Shown piece by piece: positions 32,592 to 41,450 of a stretch of 64,000 nt of DNA; the stretch's first letter is position 1; the number at the start of each line of letters is the position of its first letter. Origin of the DNA: Bifidobacterium imperatoris (GTDB lineage Bacteria > Actinomycetota > Actinomycetes > Actinomycetales > Bifidobacteriaceae). The notes below the pieces were generated by a model. That model was not told where the DNA came from, did not search any database, and worked only from the letters and a program-made list of their open reading frames with translations. The stretch spans positions 124,001-188,000 of the forward strand of contig NZ_NMWV01000011.1 in the NCBI RefSeq assembly GCF_002860405.1. The letters are read 5' to 3'. Both the position numbers and the translations under genes were made by a program.

Positions 32592-33896
32592 ATGGGTTAC
32601 GAGTCACTAAGCACTGTTATCGTGCTGGTGATCGCGGTGATTGTTATTGCCGTATGGCTGCCTGCACGTACGGCCAACGGTATGAAGCGTGCAGCCGAAC
32701 ACCGGCAGGATCGCTACTCGCCCTCGCTGCGCATTGTGGAAGCGGAGGACGGCAGACGGTTCGGCGATGTCAAGCCGCGTGAGGCGAAAGGGGCAGCAAT
32801 GCCAGCATCTACAACGTCAGCGAAGCTGACACCGGCGCATATTGCACATGTGCGTGAGCTGCGCAAGCAGTCCATTAAGCGTCGTCAGATTCTGGTTGGT
32901 GTATTGCTCGCTGTGACGGTAGTGGTGCTGGTGCTTGCCTTTGCTCTGCATTTCAGCCCGCTGTTCGCGCTGATTCCGTTTGCCTTGACTCTTGTAGTGC
33001 TTGCTTTGGGCGCGAATGCGGCACGCCACGCTCGCGAATGGGAGCGTAAGGTGCATCGCTATGAGCAGTCGCGTAGGCGCTCGGCTCAACTGGCTAAGCG
33101 CCAGCAGCAGAAGGCCGCGGTCGAGGCTGCGAAGGCTGAATCCTCTGCAGCAAAGAGTGTGACTGCTGCTCAAGCTGTTGCACAGGCGGAACATCAGTCC
33201 AATGCCAATGATGAGGCTTCTACTGAGGTGATGGAACAGCGTCAGATTCGCCGTGTACTGCGTGCCGCGGAAGCTGAACAAGCCAAGGCCAAAGCGTTGC
33301 GTGAGGCCGCCGCCCAGGCTAAGTCCGAGGACGCCAATGTGCAGAGCTCGGCATCTGCATCTGATGCGGGAACAGCTGCGAAATCCAATATCGTTGACAA
33401 GCCTTCACTTACTGTTCGCGACGAGCGTGACCAGGAATCCGCCGATGCGACGTCTGAATTGACATCCGTCAAGCCGGCTCGTGCGCTGGATGTGTTTGAT
33501 ATGGCCGCATCTCAGGATCTTATTTCCTTCTCGCTGGGAGAGCCGCGTAATGAAGGCAATGCTCCGGAAAGCTTGGAGATCAAGTCCACGCGTCAGGTTT
33601 CCAAGGCTGAACCTGTGGATGTTGAAGTTGCGCACAAGCTGATTGATGAGGCTCGTGCGGTGAAGGCCGCTGACGATGCCCAGGCTGCCGCTGCGGAAGC
33701 AGCTGCTGACACCAATGCAGAAGATGCAGCTGTTGCCGATGACAAGAACGCTGAGCAGAACGCGGACAATGCGCCAGCTGAGGATCAGGAATCCTTCAAT
33801 GAGCGTGAGGCCCATGCCGAAGTGGAAGCCCCGGCTGCCACTTCCGAATCGCTGAGCGTAGGTCTTGATTCGATTCTTGCCCGCCGCGGTAACTGA
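32592..33896 (+). CDS. Membrane protein with long Ala/Glu-rich cytoplasmic tail
   Basis: Not a named family I can place with confidence. A first helix (LSTVIVLVIAVIVIAVWLPA) is at the N-terminus, then about 75 soluble residues, and two close helices (ILVGVLLAVTVVVLVLAFAL and LFALIPFALTLVVLALGA). After residue 145 the protein is a basic coiled-coil-like segment (EWERKVHRYEQSRRRSAQLAKRQQQ) that turns into an Ala/Glu/Asp-rich tail of nearly 280 residues, likely disordered. ATG 32592 follows a TATTCT box by seven bases, consistent with leaderless transcription. It lies just before the groES promoter. A cell-envelope scaffold role is possible. Confidence 0.65.
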   Translation: MGYESLSTVIVLVIAVIVIAVWLPARTANGMKRAAEHRQDRYSPSLRIVEAEDGRRFGDVKPREAKGAAMPASTTSAKLTPAHIAHVRELRKQSIKRRQILVGVLLAVTVVVLVLAFALHFSPLFALIPFALTLVVLALGANAARHAREWERKVHRYEQSRRRSAQLAKRQQQKAAVEAAKAESSAAKSVTAAQAVAQAEHQSNANDEASTEVMEQRQIRRVLRAAEAEQAKAKALREAAAQAKSEDANVQSSASASDAGTAAKSNIVDKPSLTVRDERDQESADATSELTSVKPARALDVFDMAASQDLISFSLGEPRNEGNAPESLEIKSTRQVSKAEPVDVEVAHKLIDEARAVKAADDAQAAAAEAAADTNAEDAAVADDKNAEQNADNAPAEDQESFNEREAHAEVEAPAATSESLSVGLDSILARRGN

Positions 33897-33911
33897 TTTT
33901 CTCTCACAGCG

Positions 33912-33938
33912 TTAGCACTCGAGTTGGCAGAGTGCTAA
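33912..33938. promoter_or_regulatory. CIRCE element (HrcA operator) before groES
   Basis: TTAGCACTC-N9-GAGTGCTAA matches the CIRCE consensus in every arm base. HrcA represses chaperonin genes through this site until heat stress titrates it away. Confidence 0.95.
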
Positions 33939-34056
33939 TAATCGCGCTACCATGTGTCCTAGCGCAAAGGGACAACGCAAGTGATCGTCAGCCTCTTGAG
34001 GCGTTCTGGCGCGGCATTATCGAACTGAACTACAAGCAGATACGAGGTGACCCACA

Positions 34057-34350
34057 GTGTCGATTAAGCTCACACCGTTGGAAGACAAGATCATCGTCAA
34101 GCAGGCAGAAGCCCAGACCCAGACCGCATCCGGCCTGTACATTCCGGACAACGCCAAGGAGAAGCCGCAGCAGGGTGAAGTGCTGGCCGTTGGCCCGGGC
34201 CGTCGTGACGACAAGGGCGAGCGCATCCCGATGGATGTCAAGGTTGGCGACAAGGTGCTGTACTCCAAGTACGGCGGCACCGAAGTGCACTACGAGGGTG
34301 AGGATTACCTCATCATCGGTGCTCGCGATGTGCTGGCCATCCTCGGCTGA
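34057..34350 (+). CDS. groES: Co-chaperonin GroES
   Basis: The lid of the GroEL folding chamber. Features include [44 protein letters not shown] with the mobile loop at residues 17-33, and the conserved C-terminal [14 protein letters not shown] and [13 protein letters not shown]. The length of 97 aa is standard. The start is GTG 34057, as judged from the family N-terminus ([10 protein letters not shown]). It has its own CIRCE-controlled promoter 120-145 bp upstream and a terminator at 34392. groEL is not next to it in this window. Confidence 0.97.
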   Translation: MSIKLTPLEDKIIVKQAEAQTQTASGLYIPDNAKEKPQQGEVLAVGPGRRDDKGERIPMDVKVGDKVLYSKYGGTEVHYEGEDYLIIGARDVLAILG

Positions 34351-34391
34351 GCTAGCTTACGCAGCTAGATAGCGCGAACATAACGCTTTTT

Positions 34392-34426
34392 ATCCCGGTT
34401 GTTCTTCGTGAACGGCCGGGATTTTG
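34392..34426 (+). terminator. Terminator after groES
   Basis: ATCCCGG..GTTC pairs with GAAC..CCGGGAT, followed by TTTTG. Confidence 0.7.
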
Positions 34427-34573
34427 CATACTTCTCATGCTCATAGCGTATTTGAGCCTGCAGGTGGGGTACACGTACACTGGATAGCGGAATACCGGGC
34501 ACTATCTTTGCCTGTATTCCGGTGCGCCGCACGTCCGTTGGTCGGCGGTGAAGTCCCTATGGAAGAGGCTGCC

Positions 34574-35593
34574 ATGACTGTTCCCGTCAATCCCACTGCC
34601 AACGCTGTTACTCAGCCGGTTGAAGCTGCTCAGGGCGATGCAGAAGCCGAAGCTCCGTCTGCTGCGGCTCTTGTGCACATCGCCGATGCTCTTGCTTCCG
34701 CATTATCCAGCTCTCGTGAAGTCATAGATCTTGTGGTCACTACATTTGCGGCTGGCGGTCATTTGCTGCTTGAGGATGTGCCGGGCGTTGGCAAGACCAC
34801 ATTGGCGCGCGCTATGGGTCAAGCCATTGGCGGGCGAGCGCGCCGTATTCAGTTCACTCCTGATCTGCTGCCCAGCGATTTGACTGGTGTGAGCATTTAT
34901 TCTCGGGATTCGCATGAATTTGAGTTCCACCCTGGACCATTGTTCGCCAATATCGTTATTGCCGACGAAATCAATCGCGCGAATCCTAAAACCCAGTCCG
35001 CCATGTTGGAGGCAATGAGTGAGGGGCAAATCAGTGTGGATGGCAACACGCATACGTTGCCGAATCCGTATCTGGTGATTGCCACGCAGAATCCTATTGA
35101 GTTGGAAGGCACGTATCCGCTGCCGGAAGCCCAACTTGACCGTTTCATGACATGCTCGAGTTTTGGCTACCCATCTGCCAAGGCGGAGGCGGCAATGCTG
35201 ACGGCTACCGACTGGTCCAATCCGTTGGAACGTGTCGCTCAGATCTGCAGCGCCGAGGAGGCCGGGCGGTTGCGCGATGCGGTTCGTACGGTGGTTATTG
35301 CCGATGCGGTCGCTGACTATATCGTGGCGCTGACTCGTGCGACTCGCATACGTGAAGATGTACGCTATGGTGCTTCGCCGCGTGCCAGCCTGCATCTGGC
35401 AGCAATGGCTCGCGCTCGCGCATTCATCAATGGTCGTGATTATGTGCTGCCGGATGATGTGCAAACGTTGGCGGTTCCCGTTTTGGCTCATCGACTGGTT
35501 TTGGATGATGCCGGTTTCGGTTCCAGTGATTTGGAACATGCACGACAGATTATTGCCGATATTGTGTCCAGTACGCCTGTGCCTCGCGCCTAA
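34574..35593 (+). CDS. MoxR-family AAA+ ATPase
   Basis: Chaperone-like ATPase. Walker A is EDVPGVGKTTLARAMG, Walker B IVIADEINRANPKTQSAMLEAMSE, sensor 1 VIATQNPIE, and arginine-finger/sensor 2 residues lie in YPLPEAQLDRFM and GASPRASLHLAAMARA. MoxR proteins usually mature partner proteins and sit before a DUF58 gene, exactly as here. The start is uncertain: ATG 34574 has GAAGAGG upstream, ATG 34559 is possible, and an upstream reading from 34424 looks non-coding. It is probably co-transcribed with the next gene (16-bp gap). Confidence 0.88.
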   Translation: MTVPVNPTANAVTQPVEAAQGDAEAEAPSAAALVHIADALASALSSSREVIDLVVTTFAAGGHLLLEDVPGVGKTTLARAMGQAIGGRARRIQFTPDLLPSDLTGVSIYSRDSHEFEFHPGPLFANIVIADEINRANPKTQSAMLEAMSEGQISVDGNTHTLPNPYLVIATQNPIELEGTYPLPEAQLDRFMTCSSFGYPSAKAEAAMLTATDWSNPLERVAQICSAEEAGRLRDAVRTVVIADAVADYIVALTRATRIREDVRYGASPRASLHLAAMARARAFINGRDYVLPDDVQTLAVPVLAHRLVLDDAGFGSSDLEHARQIIADIVSSTPVPRA

Positions 35594-35609
35594 CGGTGTG
35601 TGAGTATCA

Positions 35610-38600
35610 ATGATGGTTACGCGCAGACGATTACAGCGGCAACATTTCCGCAGACACGGACTTATTCGTCCGACTATTGGCGGGCTGGTCCTGCTGGCTG
35701 CGGATGCCGCAAGTTGTTTCGGCGGCCTGCTGCTGGATGAACGCACGCTGATGGATGTGTCCATTGCCATTGCGGTATTGTTCCTCTGCTCAGTAGTGAT
35801 GATTGTGCTGCAATGGTTCGGTGTACTGGCCATAGGACACCCGCGGTATCGCCGGCAAATCGAGCAACGGGACCAATCTGGGCGCGTAGTGGCGCGTATT
35901 ACAGGTGAGCCGCCAGCAGATCGACGTGGACGATACGTTACCGTCAACACATTGGTGCATTGGATAGCTCCATTGGGGCTGATTGCGGCAACCCGAATCA
36001 TGCCGATAACGGATGAAACCTTGATATTGCCGCAGGTTCAAGCTGCTACGGATGATGCCGGTATTGCGGCTGATACGAGACAGGCCGGCATAAGCCATCA
36101 GGAGTCATCCGGCGGTGTACGCTCCTACGCTCCCGGCGATCCATTGAAGCTTATTTCCTGGAAGCACACGGCTCGGCGCGGCGAACTGATGACGCGTGAG
36201 ACTGGGCGTAATGCTCGCCCCGCACTTATCGTGGTGCTGCATACCGATGTGAGCGCCCAACGGCTCGATGTTCAAGTGGCTTCCGTGCTGCCTATTGTGC
36301 GTGCGGCGGGAAAGCGTGGCCAGCGCATCATCGTCACAGACGGCGTTCAATCGCATGAAGGAATAGCGAACGTTGACCGATTCCTGGCTGCAGCGTGCCC
36401 TGTGGAATCGGGGTCGGCGCCGTCCCGTGAAGCGGTCGTTCGGCGTCTCGCTGCCCAAGGTCCGTCGCTTGTGGTTGATGCGATGGAGGTGCAACCCCTT
36501 GTAGTGGAGTTTGCCCCCAAGAAAACGATTCCAAGCGAGTCTTTCTCGTCTACAAGGGGCTGGCTTCCCCTGCTCATCTGCTTTATTGTCGCTCTCAATG
36601 CACTGAGAGGCCTCATCGAGCCAACAGGCATGTGGATATGGTTCGCCGCAGCCGTCTTCATGGTGATTGCCGCGGGAAGTACGATGCAGAGTGCGTATTT
36701 GGCGAATCATATTCACCGTCCGCGATGGGTGATCGATACGCTCAGAATTGCGATGTTCGCCATAGCGGAAGCGCTGGCCGTCGCAGTGCTTTCCGTGATT
36801 CATCTGCACGATACGCTTGCGCAAATCTGGTCGAAGGGCAATCTGGCTGCGAATCTTGCGGATTCGTGGAGCTCATATATAAGCGCTGTAACCAGTGGCT
36901 TCAACTCGCTTAATCTGCAATTGCCGCCATTGAAGGTTGTGGGGCATGCGGATTTATTCCTGCTGATACTTGTTGCCGCTGCAGGTCTGCTGATTCGTTT
37001 CGTGCTGCTTTGGCGCGCTGCCCAGCCTGTTATGGCCGCTCTGCCGGTGGTGGCGTTGGCCGCGGATTATGCGCTCGCCGGCCATACGGCACCATTGTGG
37101 GCCATTGGTCTGGTGATTGCGTCCTTCCCGCTGCTGCTTTGGTCCGCGCACCCTGAACGCACGCATCCTGATGCCAAGCTTGAGACCAACCTGCGAGGTC
37201 GTAAGGATTCTGCGTCACGCAGCATCCTGAAACTCACCCCGCTATTGGCTGCCGCGCTCGCCGTTGCCATCACTCTGCCGCTTACAGCACCGGCCGCCGA
37301 CTTGGCGTATCGGGTGCCATTGTCCATCGGCGAAGGCGGCGGTATGTTCACTTCGAACACCGTCAGCCCGATGATTGATTTGAAGCGAAACATCACCGCC
37401 GGATCGGATACTACGGTGCTGACGTATCAGTCGTATAAGCGCAGTTATCTGCGACTGACCACACTGGATAACTTCGACGGTGACTCCTGGGGATACGACC
37501 GTGAAATTGCGATTGACGCCGGACTATACGGTTCGGGTATCCAACTTGGTCGCAATAGCGAAGACGAGCTCACTCGTGAACAGCGACGCGGTATGAACCC
37601 CTTAAGCTTGTACATGTATGTCCTCGGGTACGGCGGCTACCAGGTAGTCACTACGAACCAGAACACGCTCGAACAGTTCATGGTGAACGCCACTGTGCGC
37701 ATCGACACACTCAAATCACGGTTCCTGCCAGTTCCCGGCATGGCTACGTATGTGGAAGGTGCGGGCAGCGACTGGCTTATGTATCAGGACGGCACGGTAT
37801 ACAACCGTACGTCAGGAACATCCGCGGACACCTCGTACACCGTTTTCGGTACCGACATCGATCCCATCACGAATTCAAGCGGATTCAGCAAGTTGTCCGT
37901 AATCACGGATGCGAAAAACAGTCTGATGGGGAACCGGACTTCTTCCAGCAACGAAGAGAAGCAGGCCTGGCAGCAAGCGCGACGGAACCTTGCCGATACG
38001 GGACTTGCTAGTGTGCAAGGCAATCTGTTGATTATTAATGCCGCTATCGGCTCCGACGGTGCGATTACCGGGCCGTCAGGCTGGTATCTAGGAAAAGTCA
38101 TTTATGGTGGCGGAGAGACGCAAACCGTCAACGGCCAGGTCATTAACATGCCGAGCGGCATTGTTTTCGACGACACCGTAGTCAGTCAACTGGGCTTCGG
38201 GCGAGACGATTACGTTATCGGCGCAGGAGAAGCGAACGCTTTTGTTCTCGCTATGCCCATTACCGACGCGGTGGTCGCACAGCCCATGAACAGTAGCGTG
38301 TCCACGTTCTACGGTCAGGATATGTGGGAGCGACAGGCCATTGAGACGTTACGGCAGACGCATTCGGAACTTGCCGCGTTCTCGGTCATGCCCGGTAGTG
38401 AAGGCGACGTGAGTAATCCGTTCATCGAACAATTGCAGCAGTACGCTGAGCGCAGCGATAAGCGGGCGCATACAAGCCGATATACGGCACTGCCCAAACA
38501 GCTGCCGGCCAATATTCGTTCCGTAATCAAGCAGGCGCAGGCGGATGGGATACCCGTCACCGGCTCCAGCTACGACGATCAGGCGCGCGCGATGCGCTGG

Positions 38601-39620
38601 CTGGTGGAATACTTCACCAATCCCGAGAACCATTTCACGTATTCGCTTGACGCCCCGGACGGCGACGGGCGGAATAATCTGGAGGTCATCAATGATTTTC
38701 TGGATTCGGAAAACGGACATTCGGGATACTGTCAACATTACGCTTCGGCTTTAGCGGTACTTGGGCGTGCGCTGGGTGTGCCTACGCGCATGGTGCTTGG
38801 GTACAACGCCGGTGTGGAGCCACGTAGCGAAGATGGCTTTTTCACCGTGCAGTCCAAGCAACTGCACGCATGGGTGGAAGCCTATTTGGATGGTGTGGGT
38901 TGGGTGCCGTTTGACGTGACGCCGGCCACCACAGAAAACGGTTCTGCCTCCTCGGACGCTGATTCCAGCGCTAACACCGCTGACTCCTCGAATGACGCTG
39001 ATGTTCCAGAAGTGACGATTTCCCCGGATCCAAGCTCACCGGAATCATCCGAGGAAAACGGCAATACCGATGCAGCACAATCCTCCAAAGCCGCAGGCAA
39101 TGCCTCCAAACAGCACACCACTGACGAGGCTGCTCATGATTCCGGAAACACTTGGAATGCGATAACCGATTGGTATGCGGCCAAGGCGATATGGGTGCGT
39201 GTGCTGCTGCTCGCGGCAATAGCGGTGGCCCTATTCGCAATAGGTTGTGCGGTACCGCGATGGTTGCGTTGGGTGCGCCGGCGCCGGGTACTGCGCATCG
39301 TGGCTCGTGCCCAAGCCCATCCGGATGACGAAGAATTGACCAGTAATGCATGGATGGCTGTATGGCGGTTGATTCGGCGAGAAGCACGTCGAACAGTTCG
39401 CCGTCATGCGCGGCATGGTGCTATCAGCCGTAATCAACAGCTGATTACGCATCCCAAACCCACCGATACCGACTTGGATATTGCCCAAGCCATAGCGGCA
39501 GAAGATCCGGCACGTGCGGACATGGCGCTCGCCGCAGCCCGCAATGCCACTGCTGCCGCGTTCGGCGGGCGCAGCGAACATATTGGACTGTTGAAAACCG
39601 CGCAAATTCGGGCTTTATAA
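35610..39620 (+). CDS. DUF58-transglutaminase (TgpA-like) fusion membrane protein
   Basis: A single 1336-aa frame joins two proteins that are normally separate. Residues 1-300 are DUF58-like: two N-terminal helices (GLVLLAADAASCF and VSIAIAVLFLCSVVMIVLQWFG), then GGVRSYAPGDPLKLISWKHTARRGELMTRE with Arg171. From about 310 a block of membrane helices starts (PLLICFIVALNALRGLIE), then a soluble extracellular part with the transglutaminase triad Cys1041 (SGYCQHYASALAVLGRALG), His1086 (KQLHAWVEAYLDG) and Asp1102 (PFDVTPA). A Ser/Asp/Glu linker, one last helix (VLLLAAIAVALFAIGCA) and an Arg-rich cytoplasmic tail follow. MoxR, encoded just before, is the expected partner. A role in the cell envelope is inferred. 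Confidence 0.85.
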   Translation: MMVTRRRLQRQHFRRHGLIRPTIGGLVLLAADAASCFGGLLLDERTLMDVSIAIAVLFLCSVVMIVLQWFGVLAIGHPRYRRQIEQRDQSGRVVARITGEPPADRRGRYVTVNTLVHWIAPLGLIAATRIMPITDETLILPQVQAATDDAGIAADTRQAGISHQESSGGVRSYAPGDPLKLISWKHTARRGELMTRETGRNARPALIVVLHTDVSAQRLDVQVASVLPIVRAAGKRGQRIIVTDGVQSHEGIANVDRFLAAACPVESGSAPSREAVVRRLAAQGPSLVVDAMEVQPLVVEFAPKKTIPSESFSSTRGWLPLLICFIVALNALRGLIEPTGMWIWFAAAVFMVIAAGSTMQSAYLANHIHRPRWVIDTLRIAMFAIAEALAVAVLSVIHLHDTLAQIWSKGNLAANLADSWSSYISAVTSGFNSLNLQLPPLKVVGHADLFLLILVAAAGLLIRFVLLWRAAQPVMAALPVVALAADYALAGHTAPLWAIGLVIASFPLLLWSAHPERTHPDAKLETNLRGRKDSASRSILKLTPLLAAALAVAITLPLTAPAADLAYRVPLSIGEGGGMFTSNTVSPMIDLKRNITAGSDTTVLTYQSYKRSYLRLTTLDNFDGDSWGYDREIAIDAGLYGSGIQLGRNSEDELTREQRRGMNPLSLYMYVLGYGGYQVVTTNQNTLEQFMVNATVRIDTLKSRFLPVPGMATYVEGAGSDWLMYQDGTVYNRTSGTSADTSYTVFGTDIDPITNSSGFSKLSVITDAKNSLMGNRTSSSNEEKQAWQQARRNLADTGLASVQGNLLIINAAIGSDGAITGPSGWYLGKVIYGGGETQTVNGQVINMPSGIVFDDTVVSQLGFGRDDYVIGAGEANAFVLAMPITDAVVAQPMNSSVSTFYGQDMWERQAIETLRQTHSELAAFSVMPGSEGDVSNPFIEQLQQYAERSDKRAHTSRYTALPKQLPANIRSVIKQAQADGIPVTGSSYDDQARAMRWLVEYFTNPENHFTYSLDAPDGDGRNNLEVINDFLDSENGHSGYCQHYASALAVLGRALGVPTRMVLGYNAGVEPRSEDGFFTVQSKQLHAWVEAYLDGVGWVPFDVTPATTENGSASSDADSSANTADSSNDADVPEVTISPDPSSPESSEENGNTDAAQSSKAAGNASKQHTTDEAAHDSGNTWNAITDWYAAKAIWVRVLLLAAIAVALFAIGCAVPRWLRWVRRRRVLRIVARAQAHPDDEELTSNAWMAVWRLIRREARRTVRRHARHGAISRNQQLITHPKPTDTDLDIAQAIAAEDPARADMALAAARNATAAAFGGRSEHIGLLKTAQIRAL

Positions 39621-39654
39621 GTAGCGGAAAAGAAAAACGGTATAGGATGGGGCC

Positions 39655-40734
39655 ATGAGTTTCAAACATCGCAGCATTATTGACACCATCCCCTCCTACA
39701 AGCAGGGCAAGCCGGCTCCCAAGGTTGAGGGCCAGCGCTCCTTCAAGATTTCCAGCAACGAGAATGCATTCGACCCGCTACCCAGCGTGGTCAAGGCCAT
39801 TGAAGGTCACGCGTTGCCGCACCTGAACCGCTACCCGGATATGCGCGGTTGGGCTGTGGTGGAGCGTCTGGCCGAGGAAATCGGCGTCAAGCCGGAAAAC
39901 ATCGTGCTCGGTTGCGGCTCCACCGAGGTCATCACTCAGCTGGTGCAGCTAGTTGCAGGCCCCGGCGATGAAGTCGTGTACCCGTGGCGTAGCTTCGAGG
40001 CCTACCCGATTATCGTGGCCGGCGCTGGTGCCACCAGCGTACAGGTGCCGAATCTGCCGGACGGCTCGCACGACATCGATGGTCTGATCAACGCGGTCAA
40101 CGAGAAAACCCGCTTAGTTATCGTCAACAACCCGAACAATCCGACCTCCACTTCCGTGGCTGCCGAAGACGCGCATCGACTCATGGAAGCAGTGCCTTCC
40201 GACGTGCTCGTATTGTTCGATGAAGCATACTTCCAGTTCAATACGGATGCCGATACGTCCGTGGCTATGGATCTGTTCCGTGAATTCCCGAACGTGGTGG
40301 TGGCCCACACCTTCTCCAAGGCATACGGTCTGGCCGGTCTGCGTATCGGTTATGGCATTGCTCCGGAAGACGTGATTGACGGTATGCGCAAGGTGGCATT
40401 GCCCTTCGGCGTGACCGATGTGGCTCAAACCGCGGCGCTCGCCAGCCTCAACGCCTACGATGAGCTGACCGATCGAGTGAAGTCGATTATTTCCGAACGC
40501 AACCGTGTGGTGGCTGCGCTGAAGGATCAGGGATGGGAATTCCCGGAGCCGTACGCGAACTTCTTCTGGCTGCCGTTGGGGGAGAAGACGGATGAGGCCG
40601 CCGCGCAGTTCTTGGCTGCTGGCCTGTCCACGCGCGTCTTCTCTGGTGAAGGCATTCGCATCTCCATCGGAGAAGTGGAGGCCAACGATCTGGTCATCGA
40701 CGTATGCGCCAAGCTTAAGGCTGCTGGTTTCTAA
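39655..40734 (+). CDS. Histidinol-phosphate/aromatic aminotransferase
   Basis: PLP enzyme of fold type I, subgroup of HisC. It has the N-terminal SSNENAFDPLPSVVKAI, NPNNPTSTSV in the cofactor site, LFDEAYFQF and the Schiff-base Lys222 in AHTFSKAYGLAGLRIGYG. The length of 359 aa is that of HisC, but actinobacteria also use such enzymes as aromatic amino-acid transaminases (Pat), and it lies outside a his operon here, so the substrate is uncertain. The -10-like TAGGAT lies six bases before the ATG, which suggests a leaderless message. A hairpin at 40739 follows. Confidence 0.85.
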   Translation: MSFKHRSIIDTIPSYKQGKPAPKVEGQRSFKISSNENAFDPLPSVVKAIEGHALPHLNRYPDMRGWAVVERLAEEIGVKPENIVLGCGSTEVITQLVQLVAGPGDEVVYPWRSFEAYPIIVAGAGATSVQVPNLPDGSHDIDGLINAVNEKTRLVIVNNPNNPTSTSVAAEDAHRLMEAVPSDVLVLFDEAYFQFNTDADTSVAMDLFREFPNVVVAHTFSKAYGLAGLRIGYGIAPEDVIDGMRKVALPFGVTDVAQTAALASLNAYDELTDRVKSIISERNRVVAALKDQGWEFPEPYANFFWLPLGEKTDEAAAQFLAAGLSTRVFSGEGIRISIGEVEANDLVIDVCAKLKAAGF

Positions 40735-40738
40735 CCGA

Positions 40739-40762
40739 TTTTCCTTGAAAATTCAAGGAAAA
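40739..40762 (+). terminator. Hairpin after the aminotransferase gene
   Basis: TTTTCCTTGAA and TTCAAGGAAAA form an 11-bp perfect stem with a two-base spacer. It is AT-rich and may be weak as a terminator or act as an operator. Confidence 0.4.
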
Positions 40763-40893
40763 CAGCTCCAGTAACGGGTAGTGGAAGCTGTTGCGACACG
40801 CCGAAATCGTGTCTAAAGTTGCGCGCGTCCGCCAGATGTGTTTATATATCCGAGTTGCCTGTTGAGGTCGAACACCGCAGCGGGAAACAGACT

Positions 40894-40975
40894 GGCGGAT
40901 TTCCCAAGCGGTCAAAGGGAGCTGACTGTAAATCAGCCGCTTCGTGCTTCAGTGGTTCGAATCCACTATCCGCCA
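40894..40975 (+). tRNA. tRNA-Tyr (GTA)
   Basis: Cloverleaf with acceptor GGCGGAT/ATCCGCC, anticodon GTA in the loop CTGTAAA of the stem GCTGA/TCAGC, a long variable arm as in Tyr tRNAs, and T arm GTGGTTCGAATCCAC. First of three tRNAs. Confidence 0.93.
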
Positions 40976-40976
40976 C

Positions 40977-41048
<72 letters not shown>

Positions 41049-41052
41049 CTCT

Positions 41053-41126
41053 GGCGGGGTAGCTCAGCTGGCTAGAGCGTACGACTCATAATCGTAAGGT
41101 CAAGAGTTCGAGCCTCTTCCTCGCTA
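41053..41126 (+). tRNA. tRNA-Met (CAT, elongator)
   Basis: Anticodon stem TACGA/TCGTA with loop CTCATAA, anticodon CAT; D arm AGCTCAGCTGGCTAGAGC; T arm AGAGTTCGAGCCTCT. The acceptor has two G-U pairs. Its place before rpmG is typical for actinobacteria and the D/T arms suit an elongator rather than an initiator tRNA. Confidence 0.9.
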
Positions 41127-41188
41127 CAAACTGCGCCCGCTAACCGGTGGGCGCAAATTATACCTAGTAAACACAGAGGTGAATGAGA

Positions 41189-41356
41189 ATGGCTAAGAGC
41201 GCCGACATCCGTCCGGGCATCACGCTGGCCTGCACCGAGTGCAAGGAGCGCAACTACATTACGACCAAGAATCGTCGTAACACCCCAGATCGTCTTGAGC
41301 TCAAGAAGTTCTGCCCGCGCTGCGGCAAGCAGACCGTGCACCGCGAGACTCGTTGA
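41189..41356 (+). CDS. rpmG: 50S ribosomal protein L33
   Basis: A 55-residue protein starting [20 protein letters not shown] and ending [14 protein letters not shown]. The two CxxC pairs make this the zinc-binding (C+) form of L33. ATG 41189 is preceded by ACAGAGGTGA. It lies directly after three tRNA genes and before a terminator. Confidence 0.96.
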   Translation: MAKSADIRPGITLACTECKERNYITTKNRRNTPDRLELKKFCPRCGKQTVHRETR

Positions 41357-41375
41357 TCGCACGATAATAAACTTC

Positions 41376-41403
41376 AAACCCAGCCCATGTGGCTGGGTTT
41401 TTT
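41376..41403 (+). terminator. Terminator after rpmG
   Basis: AAACCCAGCC-catgt-GGCTGGGTTT plus TTT. Confidence 0.9.
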
Positions 41404-41450
41404 CGTATCATTTCACTCCGTATTTTCCACAACCGCTAGGATAGGAAAGC

